Source of the DNA: Candidatus Aenigmatarchaeota archaeon
Lineage (GTDB): Archaea; Aenigmatarchaeota; Aenigmatarchaeia; QMZP01
Length of the DNA: 64,000 bases
Assembly: GCA_016198585.1 (NCBI GenBank)
Contig: JACQII010000001.1
Span: 1-64,000 of the forward strand
Direction: 5' to 3'
The translations under genes were made by a program, and so were the position numbers. The notes below the pieces were generated by a model, which saw only the letters and a program-made list of their open reading frames with translations, ran no database searches and had not been told where the DNA came from. This document shows positions 52,047 to 59,812 of this stretch, in pieces. Position 1 is the stretch's first letter, and the number at the start of each line of letters is the position of its first letter.

Positions 52047-52347
52047 ACTACCTGGACTGCCCCACATAAGGGAATTCAGCGAGAAGCTCCTGATGGTATA
52101 TTTCGAGGATGCTGTCCGAGAGCTGGAAGGCCTCTACCGCCACGGAACGGCAGCAGAAGTGACCGACGCGGTGAGTGCCGAGTGGGGACGCTGCCTTGGA
52201 AGGATTGCCCTTGCTGAGCCGCGACTGAGTTCGTTGGTCTACCAACCATTGGCCTGGGAGATGCAGGGGAAAGGCATCCTCGCGGAACGGGAAAGGGAGT
52301 ATGCGGATGCGCTCGTGCAGGAGGCGCAGCGGCGCTACAAGTCTTAA
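52039..52347 (+). CDS. Unknown partner protein of the winged-helix gene
   Basis: The 102-residue protein is mostly helical (FSEKLLMVYFEDAVRELEGL start, EREREYADALVQEAQ end) and matches nothing I recognise. It overlaps the winged-helix gene by 8 nt, so the pair is co-expressed. A 25-bp gap with GGGAGGT leads to tyrS. Confidence 0.5.
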   Translation: MPELPGLPHIREFSEKLLMVYFEDAVRELEGLYRHGTAAEVTDAVSAEWGRCLGRIALAEPRLSSLVYQPLAWEMQGKGILAEREREYADALVQEAQRRYKS

Positions 52348-52372
52348 GAAGGCGGGAGGTCATTAAAGGTAT

Positions 52373-53467
52373 ATGGACATTGAGTCGCGCCTCGCGCTGG
52401 TCCGGGGCGTCGCCGAGGAGATCATCACCGACCCTGAGCTGCGGACGTTGCTCGAACAGAACGCCCATCCGACCGCGTACGACGGCTTCGAGCCCAGTGG
52501 GCTCGCGCACTTGCCCTTCGGTCTCTACCGGCCGCTGCTGCTGAATGACCTGCTGAAGGCAGGGGTCCGCTTCACGCTCCTGCTCGCCGACTGGCACGGC
52601 TGGATCAACAACAAGATGGGCGGCGACCTGGACGCCATCCGGCGGGTCGGGGACTACTTCCTGGAAGTCTGGAGTGCTGCGGGCGTCGACCTGGACAAGG
52701 TCAAGGCGGTCTGGGCTAGTGATCTGGTCGACTCCTCGGACTACTGGAAGCGCGTGGTCACCGTCGCCAAGCACACCACGGTCCAGCGCGCCACGCGCTG
52801 CCTCAGCATCATGGGCCGGAAGGAAGGCGAGCTCCTGGAGAGCGCCCAGTACTTCTACCCGGCCATGCAGGTCGCGGACATCTTCGAGCTCGGCGTCGAC
52901 ATCTGCCAGCTCGGCCTCGACCAGCGCCGGGCGAACATCCTCTCGCGGGAGATCGCCGACAAGCTCAAGTGGAAGAAGCCCGTCCTCGTCCACCACCACA
53001 TGCTCGCCGGCCTCCAGGGTCAGGTCGAGCTGGACCAGGCCCAGACCTACGACGAGCAGCGGGACCGAGACGTGAAGATCGCCTCGAAGATGAGCAAGTC
53101 CAAGCCCGCGAGCGCGATCTTCGTGCACGATTCCCCTGAGCAGATCAGGAAGAAACTCCACGAGGCCTTCTGCGAGACCAAGAACGTCGGGAACAACCCC
53201 GTCCTCGACTACTGCAAGGAGATCATCTTCCGCGCGCAGAAGGAGTTCAAGATCGAGCGGGACCGCAAGTTCGGCGGCGACCTCTTCTTCTACAGCTACG
53301 AGGACCTGGAAGAGGCTTTCCTCAAGGGACTCCATCCCCTGGACCTCAAGAACGCGACTGCTGCTGCTCTCGACCACCTGATCGCGCCGGTGCGCACGCA
53401 TTTCGAGAAGAACAAGAAGGCCAAGGACCTGCTCCAGTTCGTGCGAGGCCAGGACGTGACGCGGTAA
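52373..53467 (+). CDS. tyrS: Tyrosyl-tRNA synthetase, archaeal type
   Basis: The 364-residue enzyme has DGFEPSGLAHLPFGLYRPL, LLLADWHGWINNKMGGDL, AQYFYPAMQVADIFELGVDI and SKMSKSKPASAIFVHD (KMSKS). The HIGH position reads HLPFG rather than HLGH, a variant of the crenarchaeal H-L-x-x-G form. Length and lack of a C-terminal S4 domain fit archaeal TyrRS. GGGAGGTCATTAAAGGT precedes the ATG; the gene may be in the operon of the winged-helix pair. Confidence 0.93.
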   Translation: MDIESRLALVRGVAEEIITDPELRTLLEQNAHPTAYDGFEPSGLAHLPFGLYRPLLLNDLLKAGVRFTLLLADWHGWINNKMGGDLDAIRRVGDYFLEVWSAAGVDLDKVKAVWASDLVDSSDYWKRVVTVAKHTTVQRATRCLSIMGRKEGELLESAQYFYPAMQVADIFELGVDICQLGLDQRRANILSREIADKLKWKKPVLVHHHMLAGLQGQVELDQAQTYDEQRDRDVKIASKMSKSKPASAIFVHDSPEQIRKKLHEAFCETKNVGNNPVLDYCKEIIFRAQKEFKIERDRKFGGDLFFYSYEDLEEAFLKGLHPLDLKNATAAALDHLIAPVRTHFEKNKKAKDLLQFVRGQDVTR

Positions 53468-53478
53468 GAAGAGAGCCG

Positions 53479-53886
53479 TCACTTCCGCAGCTCGCGGATC
53501 ATCTGCACGCAGGCCTCGACGATGTCGCCTGCGCGCGGAATCCTGGCCACGGCCTGGTCATAGGTCTGCCGCGGGCCGGTGATGCCGAGGGCGACGGGCT
53601 TGCCGTACTCGAGCGCGAGCGCGGCGAGCTTCTCGGCGGCGACGAAGGCGATCACCTGGTCGTGGTCCGTCTCCCCCGTGACGAGGGTTCCGAGCGTCGC
53701 GACGCCGTCCACGCCAGCGTCGAGGAGCTTCTTCACGAAGAGCGGGATGTCGAAGCTGCCCGGGCAGCGGTAGACCTGCGCCACCTCAACATCGAGCTTC
53801 TCAGCGCGCTCGAGGGCCTCCTCCAGCATCTTCTCCATGACCTCTTCATGGAACGTGGCCGCGACGATTCCGATCGTGATGGTCAT
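53479..53886 (-). CDS. ribH: 6,7-dimethyl-8-ribityllumazine synthase
   Basis: The 135-residue protein has IGIVAATFHEEVMEKMLEEA, the GSFDIPLFVKKLLDAGVDGV region, GTLVTGETDHDQVIAFVAAE (catalytic His) and GITGPRQT. It makes the ribE substrate. The start overlaps the ribK stop as ATGA, so the two form an operon. Confidence 0.94.
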   Translation of the reverse strand: MTITIGIVAATFHEEVMEKMLEEALERAEKLDVEVAQVYRCPGSFDIPLFVKKLLDAGVDGVATLGTLVTGETDHDQVIAFVAAEKLAALALEYGKPVALGITGPRQTYDQAVARIPRAGDIVEACVQMIRELRK

Positions 53887-54221
53887 ACGCTCACCATGAC
53901 CTGGTCGCCGTCCCGCAAGTCCAGGGTCTCTCTCAGGTTGACCGGAGCGAGGATCTCCAGGATCTGCTTCCCATGGGCAGTTTTCCGCGGCCGCACGACA
54001 GCGCCATCGACGCGGCGGTTCACCTTGGCCAGCCTGCAGTCCACCGGATGCAGCCCTGGAGGCGCGGGAATCGTGATCGGGAAGGAGAGGTCAGGCGCCA
54101 GAGCGACGTGGAGGTTGAGCGTCCCGGGATAGGGCGCGAAGCCGAGCGGCCGCCAGTCGTATTTCCGCACGTACGCGGCCCCTTCGCCGAGCCCCTGCAC
54201 CACGGTTCCCGTGAGGTCCAT
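53883..54221 (-). CDS. ribK: CTP-dependent riboflavin kinase
   Basis: The 112-residue protein has GTVVQGLGEGAAYVRKYDWR, FAPYPGTLNLHVALAPDL, and the NRRVDGAVVRPRKTAHGKQI region typical of the archaeal cradle-loop kinase, which phosphorylates riboflavin to FMN with CTP. CATATAAAG (minus strand, about 54245-54254) lies about 25-30 bp upstream. Confidence 0.93.
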   Translation of the reverse strand: MDLTGTVVQGLGEGAAYVRKYDWRPLGFAPYPGTLNLHVALAPDLSFPITIPAPPGLHPVDCRLAKVNRRVDGAVVRPRKTAHGKQILEILAPVNLRETLDLRDGDQVMVSV

Positions 54222-54276
54222 ACCACCCCCTTCGGCTGCGGCTTTATATGGCTGCTCTCCTGGGGAGGACCGAAAG

Positions 54277-54318
54277 CTTTATAAGTATAGTTGTTACTAT
54301 TTGATAGTAACAAGGAGG
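54277..54318 (+). promoter_or_regulatory. Promoter with a 19-bp inverted-repeat operator
   Basis: ACCGAAAGCTTTATAAG (BRE and TATA, TATA at 54277-54285) is followed by GTTACTAT-TTG-ATAGTAAC at 54293-54311, a perfect inverted repeat with 8-bp arms sitting over the expected start of transcription, and AAGGAGG at 54312-54318. A repressor bound there would block initiation. Confidence 0.65.
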
Positions 54319-54321
54319 ACT

Positions 54322-54531
54322 ATGAGCCAGACCACATACCCGACCGGCGACGAGGCGCAGGACCAGACCCCCTACCGACCGTCCGAACTCGCCCGCCAGG
54401 CAGACCAGCTCCTGCGTGCCGCAGGGCTCGATATCTTCGGGCGGCAGCGGAGCGAAGACGGCTACCTACAAGCCCGCTTCGAGTACGGCATGCCTCGAAA
54501 CGGGTTCCGCGGTGCTTCGCGGCGTGCGTAG
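54322..54531 (+). CDS. 69-residue protein of unknown function behind an operator
   Basis: The ATG at 54322 has AAGGAGG 4 nt upstream. The protein starts MSQTTYPTGDEAQDQTPYRP and has a helix (ELARQADQLLRAAGLDIFGR) and a Gly/Arg-rich end (FEYGMPRNGFRGASRRA). No family is recognised. The operator shows it is regulated. It converges with the JAMM gene. A longer in-frame extension through the promoter is rejected. Confidence 0.6.
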   Translation: MSQTTYPTGDEAQDQTPYRPSELARQADQLLRAAGLDIFGRQRSEDGYLQARFEYGMPRNGFRGASRRA

Positions 54532-54540
54532 AACCGGGAG

Positions 54541-55095
54541 TTACGCGACGGTCGGCTTCCAGGAGGTCCAGAGCGTGGCCTCCTGGGCGTTTCCGGCCTT
54601 GCGGACCCAGTAGCCGGAAAGGGTCAGGGCGAAGCTCTCCACAGACGACGTCGCCACGGTGAGCCCGATCTTGCGGGCGAGGGGCCGGACCCGGATGCCA
54701 GGTCTCCGAGCTCCTTGGTCGCGCTTCTTGACCGACACCACCAGCTCCAGCCAGGCGTCCAGGGCATGGTCGTCGAGCTTCTCGCGGATGAACTTGAGGT
54801 CGGAGCGGCTGAGCCGGTTGGGGCCGTCGGGGTGGCTGTGGAAGCCGCCCACCAGGTTCAGCGGTTTGAGCAGGCCATCGACGCGCCCGACCGCAGACAG
54901 GTTCCCATGCACGACGGAGGAGGGCTTCTTGATGTCCGACTGCATGGGGTAGGCCGAGAGGATCCGGAGCCTGCTCGCCCGGTGGCCGTTGGCGCCGATC
55001 AAGTACCCAGAGACTTCCTTGTGGTACTCTTCCAGTGCGGCAGGAACCAGCGCGGTCAGCAGGCACCGCGGGTCAATGTAGACGTTCGCGCGCAT
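54541..55095 (-). CDS. JAMM/MPN-domain metalloprotease
   Basis: The 184-residue protein has the complete JAMM set: Glu27 in HKEVSGYLIGANG, then GFHSHPDGPNRLSRSD with His86, His88, Ser96 and Asp99 (H-x-H-x7-S-x2-D). Archaeal JAMMs can remove small ubiquitin-like modifiers (SAMPs) from targets. No SAMP gene is in the window. A minus-strand CTTTATAAATCC (about 55124-55133) lies about 30 bp before the ATG. Confidence 0.83.
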   Translation of the reverse strand: MRANVYIDPRCLLTALVPAALEEYHKEVSGYLIGANGHRASRLRILSAYPMQSDIKKPSSVVHGNLSAVGRVDGLLKPLNLVGGFHSHPDGPNRLSRSDLKFIREKLDDHALDAWLELVVSVKKRDQGARRPGIRVRPLARKIGLTVATSSVESFALTLSGYWVRKAGNAQEATLWTSWKPTVA

Positions 55096-55145
55096 GGGGA
55101 TCAGCTATCTCTCCCAGCGCGGATTTATAAAGGTTCTCTTCGAGA

Positions 55146-55179
55146 CTCCAATAGATGTTTTAGAACAGAGCTATTGGAG
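55146..55179 (+). promoter_or_regulatory. Inverted repeat 1 upstream of trpS
   Basis: CTCCAATAG (55146-55154) and CTATTGGAG (55171-55179) are perfect 9-bp inverted arms with a 16-nt spacer. It lies between the JAMM promoter and inverted repeat 2; purpose unknown. Confidence 0.45.
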
Positions 55180-55184
55180 AAGAG

Positions 55185-55211
55185 AGATGTATATAACGGT
55201 GTTATACATCT
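55185..55211 (+). promoter_or_regulatory. Inverted repeat 2 over the trpS TATA box
   Basis: AGATGTATA (55185-55193) and TATACATCT (55203-55211) are perfect 9-bp inverted arms, with TAACGGTGT between. The left arm carries GTATATAAC, the likely TATA box of trpS, so a dimeric regulator here would compete with TBP. The motif recalls the TGTAcA-type boxes of tryptophan-gene regulators in methanogens, only loosely. Confidence 0.55.
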
Positions 55212-55253
55212 TCCCAGCGGCAACCTTATCTACCTTCCGTGCGAAAAGAAGGT

Positions 55254-56387
55254 ATGGCCTTCACCGTCACGCCCTGGGACGTCCAGGGGAAGGTGGACTA
55301 CGACCGCCTGATCAAAGAGTTCGGCACCAGGAAGATCGACGACCCGCTCCTGGGCCGGATGAAGAAGCACGTCAAGCAGCTCCATGTCATGCTGCGGCGG
55401 GGCTTCTTCTTCTCGCACCGGGACCTCGACCTCGTGCTCGACGACGTCGACCGCGGGAAAGGCTTCTTCCTCTACACCGGCCGCGGGCCCTCCGGGGCGA
55501 TGCACATCGGCCACCTCACCCCCTTCCTGTTCAACAAGTGGCTCCAGGACGTCTTCAAGGTGAACCTGTACATCGAGATCACCGACGACGAGAAGTTCGT
55601 CCAGAAGGCCGACCGTGAGTGGGAGCAGGTCAGGGACCAGGCCGCCCAGGACATCCTCGACATCGCCGCGCTCGGTTTCGACCCGGACCGGACGTTCATC
55701 TTCCGGGACGCGGAGTATGTCAAGAACGTCTATCCGCTCATGCTCAAGGCCGCGCGGAAGATCACCTTCTCCACCGCCAAGGCAGTCTTCGGCTTCACCA
55801 ACGAGACCAACATCGGGATGATCTTCTACCCGTCGTACCAGGTGATCCCGACCTTCTTCGAGCAGAAGCGCTGCCTCATCCCGGCAGCCATCGACCAGGA
55901 CCCGTACTGGAGGATCCAGCGGGACATCGCCGAAGGCCTGGGGTTCCACAAGACCGCCGCGATCCACAACAAGCTCCTCCCCCCGCTGCAGGGCATGGAA
56001 GGGAAGATGAGCTCCAGCCGCCAGGAGAGCGCCATCTACCTGGCCGACTCGCCCGAGACGGTCCGCACGAAGATCATGAAGTATGCCTTCTCCGGCGGCG
56101 CAGGGAACCTCAAGGATCACCGGGAGAAGGGGGGGAACCCGGACGTGGACGTGGCCTTCCAGTGGCTGCACGCCCTCTTCGAGGAGGACGACAAGAAGAT
56201 CCGCGACCTGGAGGCCGGTTACCGCAGCGGCCAGGTGACGACCGGCGAGATGAAAGACCACCTCATCGGGAACCTGACCGGTTTCCTGGAGACCCACCAG
56301 AAGCAGAAGAAGCACGCTGCGGCAGCCGCGAAGAAGATGCAGTACGACGGCAAGCTCGCCAAGCAGATGTGGGAGACCGTCTTCTGA
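55254..56387 (+). CDS. trpS: Tryptophanyl-tRNA synthetase, archaeal type
   Basis: The 377-residue enzyme has FFLYTGRGPSGAMHIGHLTP (HIGH), IEITDDEKFVQKADRE, IDQDPYWRIQRDIAEGLG and GKMSSSRQESAIYLAD (KMSKS variant). Length and the archaeal GRGPSG-type start fit. A GTG 15 nt upstream is an alternative start. AGAAGGT is the ribosome site. Confidence 0.94.
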   Translation: MAFTVTPWDVQGKVDYDRLIKEFGTRKIDDPLLGRMKKHVKQLHVMLRRGFFFSHRDLDLVLDDVDRGKGFFLYTGRGPSGAMHIGHLTPFLFNKWLQDVFKVNLYIEITDDEKFVQKADREWEQVRDQAAQDILDIAALGFDPDRTFIFRDAEYVKNVYPLMLKAARKITFSTAKAVFGFTNETNIGMIFYPSYQVIPTFFEQKRCLIPAAIDQDPYWRIQRDIAEGLGFHKTAAIHNKLLPPLQGMEGKMSSSRQESAIYLADSPETVRTKIMKYAFSGGAGNLKDHREKGGNPDVDVAFQWLHALFEEDDKKIRDLEAGYRSGQVTTGEMKDHLIGNLTGFLETHQKQKKHAAAAAKKMQYDGKLAKQMWETVF

Positions 56388-56393
56388 GGTCGT

Positions 56394-56810
56394 ATGATCG
56401 AGAAATCCGCTGGCATCATCCTCTTCCGCGGGTCGCCGCCGCAGTTCCTGCTCCTCCATTACCCGGCTGGCCACTGGGACTTCGCCAAGGGCAAGCTCGA
56501 GCCAGGGGAGACCGAGTTGCAGGCTGCGCTGCGCGAGCTCCAGGAAGAGACGGGCATCACCCACGTCCAGGTCCTCCCAGACTTCAAGGAGACCATCCAG
56601 TACTACTTCCGGAAGGAGGGCGAGACCGTGCGCAAGACCGTGGTCGACTTCCTCGCCGAGACCGCCGAGAAGGACGTCCAGATCTCCGCCGAGCATATCG
56701 GCTACGTCTGGCTGCCCTACAAGGCCGCCCTCGAGAGGCTGACCTTCAAGAACGCGAAACAGGAGCTTGAGAAGGCCAAGCAGTTCCTGCGCGCGCAGCG
56801 CCGCGCCTGA
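56394..56810 (+). CDS. Nudix hydrolase, Ap4A-hydrolase-like
   Basis: The 138-residue protein has the start MIEKSAGIILFRGSPPQFLL and a perfect Nudix box GKLEPGETELQAALRELQEE followed by TGI. The layout matches diadenosine tetraphosphate hydrolases. It lies 6 bp after trpS; removal of Ap4A made by synthetases is a sensible reason for the pairing but is inferred. Confidence 0.85.
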   Translation: MIEKSAGIILFRGSPPQFLLLHYPAGHWDFAKGKLEPGETELQAALRELQEETGITHVQVLPDFKETIQYYFRKEGETVRKTVVDFLAETAEKDVQISAEHIGYVWLPYKAALERLTFKNAKQELEKAKQFLRAQRRA

Positions 56811-56843
56811 ACGCCTTTTTAATCCCACGCGGGAACTTCAGGC

Positions 56844-57416
56844 ATGAAAGGCCTCTTGCTCCTCTCCGGGGGGATTGACTCGCCGGTTGCCGGCTCGCTC
56901 CTGCAGAAGGACATGGACCTCGAGGCGGTCCATTTCTCGTTCGCGCCGCTGACGAATGACGAGCCAGAAGAGAAGTGCCGCGCCCTCGCAGGGAAGCTCG
57001 GCATCCGTCTCCATGTGATCAACATCGCGTCCGACCTCCAGCGCATCGCCCAGCTCTGCGACCGCAAGTACTATTTTGTCCTGATGAAGCGGCTCATGCT
57101 CCGGCGGGCCGAGGCCCTCGCCAAGAAGCAGGGATGCGACGTCCTGGTCACGGGCGAGAGCCTGGGGCAGGTCTCCTCCCAGACCGTCGACAACCTGCGC
57201 GCGATCGACGCCGCGACCGGCATGACCGTCCTGCGGCCGCTGATCGCGATGGACAAGGAGGAGATCATCAAGATCGCCGAGCGGATCGGCACGTTCGCGG
57301 TCAGTTGCGGGAAGGAGATGTGCGACGTCCTGGGGCCCGACCATCCGGAAACCCGCGCCCGGCTGGCGGACGTGGAGCGGCAGGAGCAGCAGCTTGCTGC
57401 TGCGCAGGACAAATGA
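56844..57416 (+). CDS. ThiI-like PP-loop ATPase, stand-alone catalytic domain
   Basis: The 190-residue protein has LLLLSGGIDSPVAGSLLQ (PP-loop) and LVTGESLGQVSSQTVDNLRA, the ThiI signatures, but lacks the NFLD and THUMP domains and the rhodanese tail. ThiI makes 4-thiouridine in tRNA. Archaea sometimes carry such cut-down versions beside THUMP proteins; none is here. CTTTTTAATCC lies 25 bp before the ATG. It ends next to the FKBP stop. Confidence 0.78.
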   Translation: MKGLLLLSGGIDSPVAGSLLQKDMDLEAVHFSFAPLTNDEPEEKCRALAGKLGIRLHVINIASDLQRIAQLCDRKYYFVLMKRLMLRRAEALAKKQGCDVLVTGESLGQVSSQTVDNLRAIDAATGMTVLRPLIAMDKEEIIKIAERIGTFAVSCGKEMCDVLGPDHPETRARLADVERQEQQLAAAQDK

Positions 57417-58358
57417 TTACGCTTGAGGCTTGATGGTCACGAGTTGGATCTCGAACGTCATGGTCTTGCCTGCGAGGAAGTGGTTGAGGTCGATGGTGAA
57501 GTTCTCCTCATCCACGGCGACGATCGTGCCCTGCCCGACCGGCGTGGTAATGGTCGACCCGACCGTCGGGTTGATAGTGATGATGATCTTGTCCGCGGTC
57601 ACGGCGACGCTCGCGTTCCCGTAGGCCGTCGTAACGGTGTCGGTCTGGGGAGTGTACTTCACGAACGCCTTCTCTGAAGTGACGTTCACGATCTCCGCGG
57701 TCCAGCCCACGCCGGACAGGTTGTAGGTGTGGCCCACCTGCGCCAGCAGGGTCGTCTCGACAGAGTCGTTGGTGATCGCGCTGACCTTGTACTGGAGCGA
57801 GGTCGTGGGCGGGGTGAACACGTCACCGACCTTCTTGACGCCGAAGTTGGCGATGAAGATCTCGAGCGGGACCTCGACGACCACGTCGATCTCTTCGGTC
57901 CTGTTCAGTTCCTGGGAGCGCGGCATCTCCTGGATCGCGAGCGGGTTGCTCGGTCCGTAGCCCTTCTCGGGCGGGATCGTGACCGTCTTGCGCTCGCCGA
58001 CGCGCATCCCGACCAGGGCCTCGTCGAAGCCGGCGATCACCTGCTGGTTCCCGACGGTGAAGGTGAGGACTTCGAACGTGGGCCGTTGGATGTTGTTCGC
58101 AATCGCCACGGCCTGGATGTTGGTGTCGAACACCTTGCCGTCTGCGGATCCGGTGTAGTAGACCGAGACCGTGTCGCCCGCCTTGGCGACCGGTGCGAGC
58201 AGCATGCCGGTCAGCGGGTTCATGCCCGCCGCAGTCACGAACGCGACGACGCCGAGCACGATGATGACGCCGGCGTAGGCCAGCGGCCTCCGCTTCCGTT
58301 TCTGGCCGGGCTGGGTCGCGCCGGGCTGGGCGGGATTGAATTCGTAAGCTTCATCCAT
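57417..58358 (-). CDS. Membrane-anchored FKBP-type peptidyl-prolyl isomerase
   Basis: The 313-residue protein has a cytoplasmic N-terminus, one membrane helix (AYAGVIIVLGVVAFVTAAGM) and two extracytoplasmic halves. The first is a clear FKBP (GDTVSVYYTGSADGKVFDTN, IAGFDEALVGMRVGERKTV, IPPEKGYGPSNPLAIQEMPR); the second has SlyD-like QGTIVAVDEENFTIDLNHFL. It should fold exported proteins. ATTTAAAT (minus strand, about 58380) is the promoter. Confidence 0.85.
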   Translation of the reverse strand: MDEAYEFNPAQPGATQPGQKRKRRPLAYAGVIIVLGVVAFVTAAGMNPLTGMLLAPVAKAGDTVSVYYTGSADGKVFDTNIQAVAIANNIQRPTFEVLTFTVGNQQVIAGFDEALVGMRVGERKTVTIPPEKGYGPSNPLAIQEMPRSQELNRTEEIDVVVEVPLEIFIANFGVKKVGDVFTPPTTSLQYKVSAITNDSVETTLLAQVGHTYNLSGVGWTAEIVNVTSEKAFVKYTPQTDTVTTAYGNASVAVTADKIIITINPTVGSTITTPVGQGTIVAVDEENFTIDLNHFLAGKTMTFEIQLVTIKPQA

Positions 58359-58398
58359 GCGAGTCGATTGGGGAGGATGATTTAAATAGGTGCGCGTG

Positions 58399-59055
58399 CT
58401 ACTGCCAGCGGTCGAGGAGTCCGGGCAGGGTCCGCAGCGACCGGAGATCGCCCCCGCCGTCCCGCTGCAGGAACAGGGCGCGCCATCCCAGCCGCCGGGC
58501 AGGGACGATGTCCGAGTCCTGTGAATCCCCCACCATCACCGCCTCCTGGGGCGAACATCCCAGCCGCTCCAAGATCATGCGGAAGATCCGGGGATCCGGC
58601 TTGCGGATCCCGACCTGGAACGAGAACGTCGCGGCGTCGACAAACCGGGCGAGGCCCGTCTCCTCGAGGATGGTGCGGTCATGCTGCTGGACGTTCGTCA
58701 AGACGCCAACCTTGAGGTGCCGTTCGCGCAGGGCGGCGAGCGCGCGCGGGACGTCGCGATAGACCACCGGGTCGAACCGGGCATTGACCTCCCGCAGCAC
58801 GCGGATAAAGTCTGGCCGGAAGCGGGGAGGGATCTGCAATCGCCGCGCGAGCTCAGCGTAGCCCGCTCCAGGTGGGTGCCACTCCCGCGTATTCAGGACG
58901 TCGGAGAAGACAGGCATGAACGTCCGGTAGTCGTACGGCAGGCCCATGCGCGCGTAGCACGCGCCGATCAGCCGGTCGCTGAACTCATACCGCACGGTCT
59001 CGCCGCGCGGATGCACGAGCGTGTACCAGAGGTCGAAGACGACCGCTTTTATCAT
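58399..59055 (-). CDS. HAD-superfamily hydrolase
   Basis: The 218-residue protein has motif I VVFDLWYTLVHP, motif II VGVLTNVQQHD, motif III VGIRKPDPRIF and motif IV AVMVGDSQDSDIVPARRLGW. The second Asp of the DxD pair is Trp, as in several archaeal haloacid-dehalogenase-like enzymes, so phosphatase activity is not certain. The cap is helical, so it belongs to subfamily I. GTTTAATATG lies 25-30 bp upstream. Confidence 0.82.
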   Translation of the reverse strand: MIKAVVFDLWYTLVHPRGETVRYEFSDRLIGACYARMGLPYDYRTFMPVFSDVLNTREWHPPGAGYAELARRLQIPPRFRPDFIRVLREVNARFDPVVYRDVPRALAALRERHLKVGVLTNVQQHDRTILEETGLARFVDAATFSFQVGIRKPDPRIFRMILERLGCSPQEAVMVGDSQDSDIVPARRLGWRALFLQRDGGGDLRSLRTLPGLLDRWQ

Positions 59056-59103
59056 ACCCCCATTTTCTTCCCTGGCATATTAAACGGCTCCTCCAGGTCT
59101 GCA

Positions 59104-59122
59104 CCGGCCTTTTAAAGGCCGG
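59104..59122 (+). promoter_or_regulatory. TATA box inside a perfect 19-bp palindrome
   Basis: CCGGCCTTT and AAAGGCCGG are perfect 9-bp arms with a single central T. The centre CTTTTAAAG is the TATA box of the next gene (about 25 bp before ATG 59139). Confidence 0.6.
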
Positions 59123-59138
59123 CAGCGTAGTCTGATGC

Positions 59139-59810
59139 ATGTTCAAGGAGCTCCTCACCAGCCCGCATGGCCACGATCAGCACAACTTCATCTACGTCGT
59201 GCATGCCATCAACCCCCTGTATCAGGGGCCCGTCGACGCCCGGCTCGTCCAGAGGAAGCTGCGGCGGATGCGGCGTAGAGGAGCCTTCTACTGCGGCTCG
59301 CTGGTGGGATGCCTGGATACCGATAGGGCCCAAGCGATGTTCCCGCGGTACCGGGTGAATGCGCCCATCTCGCAGACGGGAACCGACGGTTCATACGGGT
59401 TCATCCTCGATATCCCGTCCGACGACGTTGTCGCCATCTCCTCGCGGGCCGACCTGCACACCCCCAAGGGGCAGGCGAAGCTCAGGGGCTTCGTCTCCGG
59501 CTATCGTGCCCAACCGGATGATCCCCTGATGCTCTTGGCCATGAGCGAAGGCAGCGAACTCGCGCTCCCTTACAACGAGCTCATCCTGAAGGGCGACCGC
59601 GCGACCGGTATTGTCGGTGTGTTCTATCAGGATGATGAAGGATGCTCGCGAAACAGGCAGAATGGAGAGGTGCTCGCGGCGGCTGTCCAGGCGGTGGGTG
59701 AGGCAGGCGTTCCGCTCATCCCCATCGTTCACCCGGAGGAATCCCTGGGCGTGCTGATCGGTCAGACATCCCCCGACGACGTTATCCGCGCCCTCCGGGT
59801 ACGCGAGTAG
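59139..59810 (+). CDS. Unknown 223-residue protein
   Basis: I do not recognise this protein. It starts MFKELLTSPHGHDQHNFIYV, has an Arg-rich stretch (RKLRRMRRRGAFYCG) near residue 45, GTDGSYGFILDIPSDDVVAI, a GELILK-like YNELILKGDRATGIVGVFYQ segment and a C-terminal IPIVHPEESLGVLIGQ. It looks like a soluble alpha/beta protein. Its stop is 2 bp from the convergent NicO stop. Confidence 0.5.
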   Translation: MFKELLTSPHGHDQHNFIYVVHAINPLYQGPVDARLVQRKLRRMRRRGAFYCGSLVGCLDTDRAQAMFPRYRVNAPISQTGTDGSYGFILDIPSDDVVAISSRADLHTPKGQAKLRGFVSGYRAQPDDPLMLLAMSEGSELALPYNELILKGDRATGIVGVFYQDDEGCSRNRQNGEVLAAAVQAVGEAGVPLIPIVHPEESLGVLIGQTSPDDVIRALRVRE

Positions 59811-59812
59811 CC

